From positions 400,384-464,383 of the forward strand of contig NZ_LQQO01000034.1 in assembly GCF_001619955.1 (NCBI RefSeq): a stretch of DNA of 64,000 nt, written 5' to 3'. Below the pieces are notes generated by a model. It was not told the origin of the DNA, did no database searches, and worked only from the letters and a program-made list of their open reading frames with translations. Positions 44,374 through 52,077 of the stretch are shown here, piece by piece. This DNA comes from Sphingomonas hankookensis (lineage in GTDB: Bacteria; Pseudomonadota; Alphaproteobacteria; Sphingomonadales; Sphingomonadaceae). The translations under genes and the position numbers were made by a program. Each line of letters opens with the position of its first letter. Positions within the stretch are counted from its first letter, which is position 1.

Positions 44374-45738
44374 ATGACAGCCGGCACCATCGATCCATCG
44401 TCACCGATTTGGCATGATATTGCCGACACGATGCCGATACTGGCATGGGTGGCGGACGATGACGGCCGGTTGCTATGGGGCAATCGCTGCTGGCAGGCCG
44501 ATTTTCACGATACGACCGGCCGGACTCTTTGGGACTGTTGTCACGACGGGCCAGGGCGCGATGCAGTACGGCGAACGTGGCGGGATGGCGTGGCCGCCGG
44601 CACGTCCTTTGCCCTGTCGCTGCCGCTGGCTGCCGATCATATCGACGTGCCGGTCGGATTTTGCGTGCGCCCGGAAGGTGCCGGCCGCTGGATCGGTATC
44701 GCATCGGGTGAGGAATCGCGGCGTCAGGCGGAATCGGCGCGGGCGGCAACGCGGGCCGAACTCGATACGCTGACCAACGCCATGCCGCAGATGGTGTGGG
44801 CGACCCGGCCAGATGGCCATCACGACTATTACAATGCGCAATGGTATCGCTTCACCGGCATGCCGGAGGGTTCGACCGATGGCGAGGGGTGGAACGGCAT
44901 GTTCCACCCGGAGGACCAGGATCGCGCCTGGGCGCGGTGGCGGCACAGCCTGACCACCGGCGAGGATTACGAGATCGAATATCGCCTGCGCCACCGCAGC
45001 GGAGCCTATCGATGGGTGCTGGGACGGGCGCAGCCGGTGCGCGATGCCGACGGCATGATCGTACGCTGGATCGGCACCTGCACCGATATTGATTCCGCCA
45101 AGCGTGCCGCCGAACAGAACGATATCCTGAGCCGTGAACTCAGCCACCGGATCAAGAACATCTTCGCGATCATCAGCGGGTTGGTGCGGATGTCGGCGCG
45201 GCGTATGCCGGCGGTGCGGGAATTTGCCGACGACCTTGCCCGCCGGATCGCGGCGCTGGGCGCGGCACACGACCTCGCCCGCCCGCACAGCGACATATCG
45301 CGCCCGCTGATCGGCGAGGCGACGCTCCATCACGTCCTGCGCGAGTTGCTGACGCCCTATGCGCCCGACCAGTGGCGGATCGCGGGGGACGACGTGCCGA
45401 TCGACGATCGCGGCGCCACGCCGATCGCGCTGATCTTTCACGAACTGGCGACCAACGCCGCCAAATATGGCGGACTGTCGGTGCCAGAAGGGCGCGTGAC
45501 GGTTCACACCCGGCTGGACGGCGACACGCTGCGCATCGACTGGTGCGAAACGGACGGTCCGGCGATCGCCGGCGAGCCGGAGGCGACCGGGTTCGGCACG
45601 CGGCTGGCAGCGCTCAGCATCGAACAGCAGCTCGCCGGCAGGATCGCCCGCGACTGGCGGCCGGAAGGGCTGGCGGTACGCATCGAGCTCAGCCCGTCGG
45701 CGCTGGTACGCGAGCGCCCCGTTCCGGTCGACGCCTGA
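44374..45738 (+). CDS. PAS-domain sensor histidine kinase, HWE type
   Basis: A 454-residue cytoplasmic kinase with no membrane segment. An N-terminal PAS-like region (about 10-115) is followed by a second PAS domain of the PAS_3/PAC type (about 128-245). The HWE/HisKA_2 dimerisation box ELSHRIKNIFAII has phospho-His 258. The catalytic domain carries IALIFHELATNAAKYG (N box). Such kinases act in general stress or light responses in alphaproteobacteria. No receiver is adjacent; a lone receiver lies about 5 kb to the left. A GTG 6 bp upstream is an alternative start. Confidence 0.9.
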   Translation: MTAGTIDPSSPIWHDIADTMPILAWVADDDGRLLWGNRCWQADFHDTTGRTLWDCCHDGPGRDAVRRTWRDGVAAGTSFALSLPLAADHIDVPVGFCVRPEGAGRWIGIASGEESRRQAESARAATRAELDTLTNAMPQMVWATRPDGHHDYYNAQWYRFTGMPEGSTDGEGWNGMFHPEDQDRAWARWRHSLTTGEDYEIEYRLRHRSGAYRWVLGRAQPVRDADGMIVRWIGTCTDIDSAKRAAEQNDILSRELSHRIKNIFAIISGLVRMSARRMPAVREFADDLARRIAALGAAHDLARPHSDISRPLIGEATLHHVLRELLTPYAPDQWRIAGDDVPIDDRGATPIALIFHELATNAAKYGGLSVPEGRVTVHTRLDGDTLRIDWCETDGPAIAGEPEATGFGTRLAALSIEQQLAGRIARDWRPEGLAVRIELSPSALVRERPVPVDA

Positions 45739-45745
45739 ACGCAAA

Positions 45746-45773
45746 GGGGCGGCACCCTTTCGGATGCCGCCCC
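45746..45773 (-). terminator. terminator of rne (possibly bidirectional)
   Basis: GGGGCGGCA and TGCCGCCCC form a perfect 9-bp stem in the convergent gap between the kinase and rne. On the minus strand it is followed by CTTTGCGTT, the better T-rich side, so it most likely ends the rne transcript. Confidence 0.65.
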
Positions 45774-45794
45774 CTCCTGTGGCCCGTTCGGCGA

Positions 45795-48494
45795 TCAGTT
45801 GCCGAAGGTGCGCTGCCACCAGCCGCGACGCGGCGATGCCGAAGCGTCAGCGGCAGGCTCCTCGGCCTGGACCTCTTCGACAGGCGCTGCCGGCGCTTCC
45901 ACGACGGGCGCGGCTTCCTCGGCCGGCGCTTCTGCCGGAGCGGCCGCCTTGCGACGCGGCGCACGGCGCTTCTTGGGCGCGGCTTCCGCTTCCGCTTCCG
46001 GTTCTGCCGGGGCGGGGGCAGGGGCCTCGACCTCGGCGTCCACGTCCGCCTTGCGCTTGCGGGTCCGCTTCGGCTTGGGCGCGTCGGCGACCGGCTCGGC
46101 ATCGACCTTCGGCGTTTCGACCGGTTCGGGGGTGACGATCGGCGCGGCATCCCCCGCCTCGACGACCTCCGGCTCGGCCGGCGCCGCCTCGGTCACGTCG
46201 CCGACCTTCGCGCGGGCGCTCGGGCGGCGGCGGGTACGCTTGGGCGCAGGGGCAGGGGCCGCCTCGACGACCTCCGGTTCGGCGACCGGCTCGGGCGCGG
46301 CTTCGGCGACGTCCTCGCTCGCATCGTCCTCGATCGGCAGGTCGGCAACGGCGCCGGCACCATCGGCCGCGTCGAACGCACCCTCGCCGCGGCGACCGCC
46401 CCGACGGCCGCGCCGGCGACGCTTGCGCCGGGTGCCTTCATCGGCCTGTTCGGCTTCGGGAGCGGTGTCGGTCGATGCCTCGACCTCGTCGTCGCCAGCT
46501 TCATCCGCGGCATCGTCCGCGTCTTCGGCCGTGTCGGCGTCGTCGCCGGCTTCGCCTTCCTCCCGATTGCGACCGCGACGACCGCGCCGGCGGCGACGGC
46601 GCTTGCCGCGTCCTTCACCTTCGTCGTCGCCGCGCGGGGTACGGGCGACTTCCTCGACGGCGTCCTCCTCGACCTCGTCGTCGATCTCGTCCTCGATGTC
46701 CTCATAGGCATCGTCCTCGTCGTCGATGACGACCAGCGGCTCGACCTTCGGCGGATGCGCGGGCGGCGGGCCGGAGGCTTCGACCGCCATGCGTGCGCCC
46801 TCGATCTCGGCATCGGGCACGATCTCGACGGTCACGCCATAGCGGTCCTCGACCTCGGCGATGTCGGCGCGCTTCTTGTTCAGGACATAGAAGGCCGCTT
46901 CCTGGCTGGCGCGCAGCACGATCAGCGAGCCGCGACCACGCGCCGCTTCGTCCTCGATCAGACGCAGCGCCGACAGGCCCGCCGACGATGCGGTGCGGAC
47001 CAGCCCGGTGCCCTCGCAATGCGGGCACTGGCGGGTCGATGCCTCAAGCACGCCGGTGCGCAGCCGCTGCCGGCTCATTTCCATCAGGCCGAAGGCGGAG
47101 ATGCGGCCGACCTGGATGCGTGCGCGATCGTTCTTCAGCGCCTCCTTCATCGCCTTCTCGACCTTACGGACGTTCGATCCGTGGTCCATGTCGATGAAGT
47201 CGATCACGACGAGACCGGCCATGTCGCGCAGGCGCAGCTGGCGGGCGATTTCCTGCGCCGCTTCGAGGTTCGTCGCGGTCGCGGTCTGTTCGATATTATG
47301 TTCGCGGGTCGACCTCCCTGAGTTGATGTCGATCGACACCAAAGCCTCGGTCGGGTTGATGACCAGATAGCCGCCCGACTTCAGCTGCACGACCGGATTG
47401 TACATCGCGGCCAGCTGATCCTCGACATGCGCACGCTGGAACAGCGGCACGGCATCGGCATATTGCTTCACCCGGCGGGCATGCGCCGGCATCAGCAACC
47501 GCATATAGTCCTTGGCGTGGCGGAAGCCGTCCTCGCCCTCGACGATCACCTCGTCGATATCCTTGTTGTAGATATCGCGGATCGCCCTCTTGATCAGGTC
47601 GCTGTCGCCATAGACGAGCGCGGGCGCCGACGAGGTCAGCGTCTGTTCGCGAATCCCGTCCCACAGGCGGGCGAGGTAATCGAAGTCGCGCTTGATCTCC
47701 TGACGCGAGCGCTGGAGCCCGGCGGTGCGGACGATGCAGCCCATTGACGCCGGCAGCGTCAGTTCGGCCATGATCGACTTCAACCGCTTGCGGTCGGCGG
47801 CCGAGCTGATCTTGCGCGAAATGCCGCCGCCATGCGCGGTGTTGGGCATCAGCACGCAATAGCGGCCGGCAAGCGACAGATAGGTCGTCAGCGCCGCACC
47901 CTTGTTGCCGCGCTCTTCCTTGACGACCTGCACCAGCAGCACCTGCCGCCGGCGAATGACGTCCTGGATCTTGTAGCGGCGACGCAGGTTCAGCCGGCGC
48001 TGGCGCAGCGCTTCCACGGCGGCATCGTCGCCGCCATTCTTGCGCTTGCGCGGGGCCGGAGCCTCGCCATCCTCTTCGTCGTGATGCTCGTCGTCTTCCT
48101 CGTCGCGCTCGACGACTTCGACGCCGCCTTCGGCATCCTCGTCGTGATCGTCGTAATCGAGGTCGTCGTCATGGTCGCCCGCGCGCAGCGCCGCTTCCTC
48201 GGCGGCATGCGCGGCTTCCTCGGCCAGCAGCGCGTCGCGATCTTCCTTAGGAATCTGGTAATAGTCGGGGTGGATTTCGCTGAAAGCGAGGAAGCCGTGG
48301 CGGTTGCCGCCATAATCTACGAACGCCGCCTGCAACGACGGTTCGACCCGCGTCACCTTGGCCAGATAGATATTGCCCTTGAGCTGCTTGCGCTCGGCCG
48401 ATTCGAAATCGAATTCCTCGATCCGGTTACCCTTGACGACGGCGACCCGGGTTTCCTCCCGGTGGCGAGCGTCGATCAACATCCGCGTGGTCAT
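45795..48494 (-). CDS. rne: Ribonuclease E/G
   Basis: Central endoribonuclease of mRNA decay and rRNA processing. The 899 residues contain an S1 domain (about 38-120 plus an acidic insert, about 92-165, rich in Asp and Glu). The catalytic core has the Zn-link CPHC near 490. A long C-terminal half (from about 560) is low-complexity, Ala/Pro/Glu-rich with Arg-rich patches such as KRRRRRRGRRGRN, and serves as a scaffold for RNA and degradosome partners. The acidic S1 insert is typical of sphingomonads. It diverges from amiC across a 466-bp gap. Confidence 0.95.
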   Translation of the reverse strand: MTTRMLIDARHREETRVAVVKGNRIEEFDFESAERKQLKGNIYLAKVTRVEPSLQAAFVDYGGNRHGFLAFSEIHPDYYQIPKEDRDALLAEEAAHAAEEAALRAGDHDDDLDYDDHDEDAEGGVEVVERDEEDDEHHDEEDGEAPAPRKRKNGGDDAAVEALRQRRLNLRRRYKIQDVIRRRQVLLVQVVKEERGNKGAALTTYLSLAGRYCVLMPNTAHGGGISRKISSAADRKRLKSIMAELTLPASMGCIVRTAGLQRSRQEIKRDFDYLARLWDGIREQTLTSSAPALVYGDSDLIKRAIRDIYNKDIDEVIVEGEDGFRHAKDYMRLLMPAHARRVKQYADAVPLFQRAHVEDQLAAMYNPVVQLKSGGYLVINPTEALVSIDINSGRSTREHNIEQTATATNLEAAQEIARQLRLRDMAGLVVIDFIDMDHGSNVRKVEKAMKEALKNDRARIQVGRISAFGLMEMSRQRLRTGVLEASTRQCPHCEGTGLVRTASSAGLSALRLIEDEAARGRGSLIVLRASQEAAFYVLNKKRADIAEVEDRYGVTVEIVPDAEIEGARMAVEASGPPPAHPPKVEPLVVIDDEDDAYEDIEDEIDDEVEEDAVEEVARTPRGDDEGEGRGKRRRRRRGRRGRNREEGEAGDDADTAEDADDAADEAGDDEVEASTDTAPEAEQADEGTRRKRRRRGRRGGRRGEGAFDAADGAGAVADLPIEDDASEDVAEAAPEPVAEPEVVEAAPAPAPKRTRRRPSARAKVGDVTEAAPAEPEVVEAGDAAPIVTPEPVETPKVDAEPVADAPKPKRTRKRKADVDAEVEAPAPAPAEPEAEAEAAPKKRRAPRRKAAAPAEAPAEEAAPVVEAPAAPVEEVQAEEPAADASASPRRGWWQRTFGN

Positions 48495-48960
48495 GATAAT
48501 GTCTCCGGGCGCGCGGGACGGCTCGGCCAGTCGGCGCGCCTAAACGCGCGGCGGGGGCCATGCCCGGTGCCTGCGCGCGATTGCTGGGATATGCGTCTGC
48601 TGGCATGGGCAGCCCGGAACGCTCCGGGCGGACAATTGTCGCCCCGACGCCGGCCGCGACAGCGGCACAGGCGGTACGGGACGGAACTTGCCACATGCGA
48701 ACATCAACCTGGTTAGACCCCCTGAAGCGGGTACGCTTTGGGGGTGTCGCGTCGGTTTCCCCGAACCAAGTCCGGGACCGACGTAATTGCGGGCGTAGCA
48801 CCCGGTGTCGCCGACAGCAACAGTATCGGCGCGTTCGTTACGCTAACGAAGCAAATCCGAATAAATGGTTAAAGCGCGATTCATCGTGCTGGTTCACCGT
48901 GGGTTGAGCGGCGGGGCGTAGGAGAATGCTTCGGAATTAGTCGGAAGCGGACCCCCGTTC
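48495..48960. other. long rne/amiC divergent intergenic region
   Basis: 466 bp without a gene. On the rne side it is long enough for a structured 5' leader, as RNase E genes often have for autoregulation. A CCCCC/GGGGG hairpin lies around 48718-48746, and G/C-rich palindromes lie near 48560-48640. A perfect inverted repeat occurs at 48834-48850. The AT-richer stretch 48850-48900 probably holds the amidase promoter. No tRNA or clear small ORF was found. Confidence 0.6.
48834..48850. promoter_or_regulatory. operator-like palindrome between rne and amidase
   Basis: TTCGTTA-CGC-TAACGAA is a perfect 7-bp inverted repeat with a 3-bp centre. It lies in the AT-richer part of the gap about 110 bp upstream of the amidase ATG. 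It fits a dimeric repressor or activator site; the regulator is unknown. Confidence 0.45.
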
Positions 48961-50238
48961 ATGGATTTGCGCTGGACCGGAAATGCGATTGGGCGGCATA
49001 GCGCGCCGATGGGCGCATGGCTGGCCTTTCTGTCGATCTGGTTCGGCGTCCCCGTCGCCGCACAGACGGTCGATACCGTCGATGTCGCCGACGACCGCAT
49101 CACCATCCGCCTCGATGCCGCCGCTACCGCCGCGTCCAGCTTCGTGCTCGCCGGGCCCGACCGCCTCGTCGTCGACCTAGACGGCGTGCGTCCGGGCGGG
49201 CGCAGCGAATCGGGCGGCGGCGTGCGGGCGGTGCGTCAGGGAACGCGCGAGGGCGGCAGCCGGATCGTGTTCGATCTCGACCGGCCGCTGATCGTCACCG
49301 CCGGGCGCTTTTCGGATGACGGGCGGCGGCTCACCCTGACGCTCAGCAACGCCGCGCCCCAGCGCTATGCCCGCGCGACCACCGCCGGGCGGATGCGGTT
49401 CCAGCCGCAGATCGCGATGGCGACCGTGGTGCCTGCATCGTCCTCAGCGGCGATGATCGTCGACCGGCGCCAGCGCGCGACTGCGTCGGTCCCGATCCCC
49501 GCCCGTCGTCGCGGCCATCGCCTGCCCCGCATCGAAGGGGATGTCGACCGGCCGCTGGTGGTGATCGATGCCGGCCATGGCGGGCATGATCCGGGTGCCA
49601 TCTCACCCCATGGCGGGATGCAGGAAAAGGACCTGACGCTGAAGACCGCGCGCGCCGTGCGCGACGTGCTGCTGGCGAGCGGGCGGGTACGCGTGGCGCT
49701 GACCCGCGACCGCGACGAATTCCTCGTGCTGCAGGAACGCTATGCGATCGCGCGGCGGCTGGGGGCCAGCCTGTTCATCTCGATCCACTGCGACAGCGCC
49801 GATAACCCGCAGGCGACCGGCGCCAGCATCTATACCCTGTCCGAAGTCGCCTCCGACCGCGAGGCCGCGCGCCTCGCCGCGCGTGAGAACAAGGCCGACA
49901 TCCTCGCCGGCGTAGATCTCGGCCGCCAGAGCGCCGATATCTCGTCGATCCTGATCGACCTGACCCAGCGCGAGACGATGAACGCCTCGGCTGGCTTCGC
50001 CCGGCTGCTGGGCCGCGAAGCGACCGGCGTCATACCGCTCAAGCCCAATTATCACCGCATGGCGTCGCTGATGGTGCTCAAAGCGCCCGACCTGCCCTCG
50101 ATCCTGTTCGAAACCGGCTATCTGTCGAACGAAGCGGACGCCCAGCGGCTCGATTCGGTCGAGGGTCGCCGCGCGATCGCCAAAAGCGTGGAACGCGCGG
50201 TCGAGGTCTATTTCGCGCGGCGGCTGGCGGCGCGCTGA
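48961..50238 (+). CDS. N-acetylmuramoyl-L-alanine amidase with AMIN domain (AmiC-like)
   Basis: A 425-residue periplasmic amidase that splits daughter-cell peptidoglycan. A signal peptide (about 1-35) precedes an AMIN domain (about 40-135) that targets septal peptidoglycan, a Pro/Arg-rich linker, and an Amidase_3 catalytic domain (about 195-420). Zinc ligands fall in VIDAGHGGHDPGA and FISIHCDSAD, and the catalytic Glu in ILFETGYLSN. In sphingomonads a penicillin-binding protein often follows; here an anti-sigma gene does. Confidence 0.93.
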   Translation: MDLRWTGNAIGRHSAPMGAWLAFLSIWFGVPVAAQTVDTVDVADDRITIRLDAAATAASSFVLAGPDRLVVDLDGVRPGGRSESGGGVRAVRQGTREGGSRIVFDLDRPLIVTAGRFSDDGRRLTLTLSNAAPQRYARATTAGRMRFQPQIAMATVVPASSSAAMIVDRRQRATASVPIPARRRGHRLPRIEGDVDRPLVVIDAGHGGHDPGAISPHGGMQEKDLTLKTARAVRDVLLASGRVRVALTRDRDEFLVLQERYAIARRLGASLFISIHCDSADNPQATGASIYTLSEVASDREAARLAARENKADILAGVDLGRQSADISSILIDLTQRETMNASAGFARLLGREATGVIPLKPNYHRMASLMVLKAPDLPSILFETGYLSNEADAQRLDSVEGRRAIAKSVERAVEVYFARRLAAR

Positions 50239-50241
50239 GGA

Positions 50242-50913
50242 TCAGATCGCGGTCAGCGGTCCGCTGGCGACGACCGGGCCTGTCGGTGTCGCCTGCGGCG
50301 ATCCGCCCGGAGGCTCGATCGAGATGGCAAGCACTAATCCTGCCTGCAACGCCTCCCGCTCAGTCGCTGTCAATGCAAGACGAGTCGTTCCCGTGTCCGA
50401 CAACAGCCCGAGCGAACGGGGCACGCCATCGCGAATGACCCAGAGCTGCGCGGCCTTGCCTGCGGGTGCGATACCGGTCGCAACCACCCGGATCTGCCCC
50501 GCTCCACGATCGACGATCGCGCTGATCGGCGTTCCTGCACCATCCGACGATTGCAGTGCGGCAAGCAACGTCACCGCCGGCGATCGGTCGACCGGCGGCA
50601 ATACGGTTGGGGTCGGGCGCAGGATCATCAACAAGGCGGCTGCGGCGACAGCGGTGAGCGCGGCCGGAACGACCAGTCGCAGGCGGTTGCGCGGTTTCGG
50701 TAATGACGGTGCGCCGATGTTGTCGATCAGTCCCTGCGGCGCGGGAACCGGCCGAACCTCGGCGAGCATCGTAGCGAAATGCGCGCGCCACCATTCGACC
50801 TCGCGCGCAAAGTCCGGATCGGACAGCGTCCGGCGCAGAGCCTGTGCGCGTTCCTCTCCATCGAGCAGCCCTAATGCCAGTTCGCCGGCAAGCGCTTGAT
50901 CCTCAGGCGTCAC
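50242..50913 (-). CDS. Anti-sigma factor, RskA-like
   Basis: A 223-residue membrane anti-sigma protein. A short cytoplasmic domain is followed by one membrane helix (about 90-108, LVVPAALTAVAAAALLMIL) and a periplasmic RskA-type domain with AAQLWVIRDGVPRSLGLL. The start was moved to a GTG at 50913, giving VTPEDQALAGELALGLLDGEE, the usual anti-sigma opening. It overlaps the sigma stop by 11 bp. It presumably sequesters the adjacent sigma factor until an envelope or redox signal releases it. Confidence 0.9.
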   Translation of the reverse strand: MTPEDQALAGELALGLLDGEERAQALRRTLSDPDFAREVEWWRAHFATMLAEVRPVPAPQGLIDNIGAPSLPKPRNRLRLVVPAALTAVAAAALLMILRPTPTVLPPVDRSPAVTLLAALQSSDGAGTPISAIVDRGAGQIRVVATGIAPAGKAAQLWVIRDGVPRSLGLLSDTGTTRLALTATEREALQAGLVLAISIEPPGGSPQATPTGPVVASGPLTAI

Positions 50914-51475
50914 GGACGCATCCCCGCAAATTGAGCAGGCCACGACGTGCCCAGCTGCGTACCGTCGGTTCGGGTACGCCCTTGTCCTCGGCCAGCTGGG
51001 CGTAGGTCAATCCGCCGAAAAATGCGGTACGAAGGGTATCGCGCTGCCGAGGCTCTAGCGCATCGAGGCAATCGTACAGACGCTGCGCTTCCTCCGTGCG
51101 CTCGAGGACGGCGAGCTGGTCGGGCGTGTCGTCGGCAATCTGGTCTGCATCTTCGATCGGCCGCATCCGCCGCTTGCCATGCCCGCGCACCCAGTCGATC
51201 GACCGGTTGCGGGCGATCGTTCCCAACCACGACATCGGATGCGCCGCGGTCGGCACGAAGGTGCCCGCCCGGTTCCAGATCAGCTGGAAAACCTCGTGCA
51301 GGACGTCTTCGGCCGCACTGCGTTCCTGGCAGATTCGTAAGCAGATGCCGAACAGCGACGATGCGGTGAGTTCGTACAGCTGCCCCAAAGCTGCACGGTC
51401 CGCCGTACCGACGCGGTGCAGCAATTCGCAAATCGCGACGCGCGCTTGATACGGGTCGGCCGGACGATCCTTCAC
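50903..51475 (-). CDS. ECF RNA polymerase sigma factor, SigK-like
   Basis: A 190-residue extracytoplasmic-function sigma factor with region 2 (LFGICLRICQERSAAEDVLHEVFQLIWNRAG) and region 4 (ALEPRQRDTLRTAFFGGLTYAQLAEDKGVPEPTVRSWARRGL). Together with the RskA-like gene it forms a SigK-RskA cassette. The start is uncertain. GTG at 51475 gives the normal family length; the frame stays open upstream but reads Arg-rich non-gene-like sequence. Confidence 0.88.
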   Translation of the reverse strand: MKDRPADPYQARVAICELLHRVGTADRAALGQLYELTASSLFGICLRICQERSAAEDVLHEVFQLIWNRAGTFVPTAAHPMSWLGTIARNRSIDWVRGHGKRRMRPIEDADQIADDTPDQLAVLERTEEAQRLYDCLDALEPRQRDTLRTAFFGGLTYAQLAEDKGVPEPTVRSWARRGLLNLRGCVRDA

Positions 51476-51543
51476 GTCCAAGGGCGTAGCGCGGTGACCG
51501 GTGCCACGCAACGAACGTGAACCGTACCGATCGCTTTCATCGC

Positions 51544-52077
51544 CTAATCGTGATTCGGCCCCAGCGACGGATCGAGATCGCGCGGGCGCACGAAGCTCGT
51601 CAGGTGCCCGCACCCGTCGCATGCTCCGGCCCAGTCGCCGTCCAGCTCGAGCACCGCGACGCTGGCGGTCGGGAATTTCTCTTCCACCGCCCCGCGCAAC
51701 GGATTGCTATCCGCCGACAGCAGCAGGACGAGGTCTTCCAGCCCCGGATTATGCCCGACCAGCAGCGCGCGCTCCGCATCGGCGGGCAACGCGCGGATGA
51801 CGTCGAGCATCGTGCCGGCCGAGGCGAGGTAGAGCGTGCGATCGTGGCGGGCCTCAGGCATCGCGCCAAACCCACGCCGGAAATGGTCGAGCGTCTCGAC
51901 CACCCGCTTCGCCGAACTGGCAACCACCGTGTCGAAGGTCAGCCCGGCCTGTCGCGCATGGGCACCCATCGCGGTCGCGGCGCGTGCACCCTTGGCATTG
52001 AGGGGCCGTTCGTAATCGCTGAGCGCCGGATCGTCCCAGCCCGACTTGGCATGGCGCAGCAGCGTCAGCGTCTTCAT
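51544..52077 (-). CDS. SixA-type histidine phosphatase
   Basis: A 177-residue member of the histidine phosphatase superfamily. The catalytic LLRHAKSGWDD is at residues 6-16, an Arg-containing SSAKRVVET lies in the middle, and the second His is in LVGHNPGLED. SixA proteins dephosphorylate phosphohistidine, including on phosphotransfer proteins and nitrogen-PTS components. Its ATG overlaps the helicase stop (ATGA). It may be co-induced with the helicase by SOS. Confidence 0.88.
   Translation of the reverse strand: MKTLTLLRHAKSGWDDPALSDYERPLNAKGARAATAMGAHARQAGLTFDTVVASSAKRVVETLDHFRRGFGAMPEARHDRTLYLASAGTMLDVIRALPADAERALLVGHNPGLEDLVLLLSADSNPLRGAVEEKFPTASVAVLELDGDWAGACDGCGHLTSFVRPRDLDPSLGPNHD

Noticed and set aside
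45372..47321. Long open frames on the strand opposite the C-terminal half of rne
   Set aside because: The Ala/Pro/Glu-rich rne region at high G+C opens all frames. The opposite products are low-complexity and match nothing, whereas the rne frame keeps recognisable domains.
48926..48940. Tiny open frame ATGCTTCGGAATTAG before the amidase
   Set aside because: Only four codons, and the AGGAG-like purines are directly adjacent to the ATG rather than spaced for initiation.
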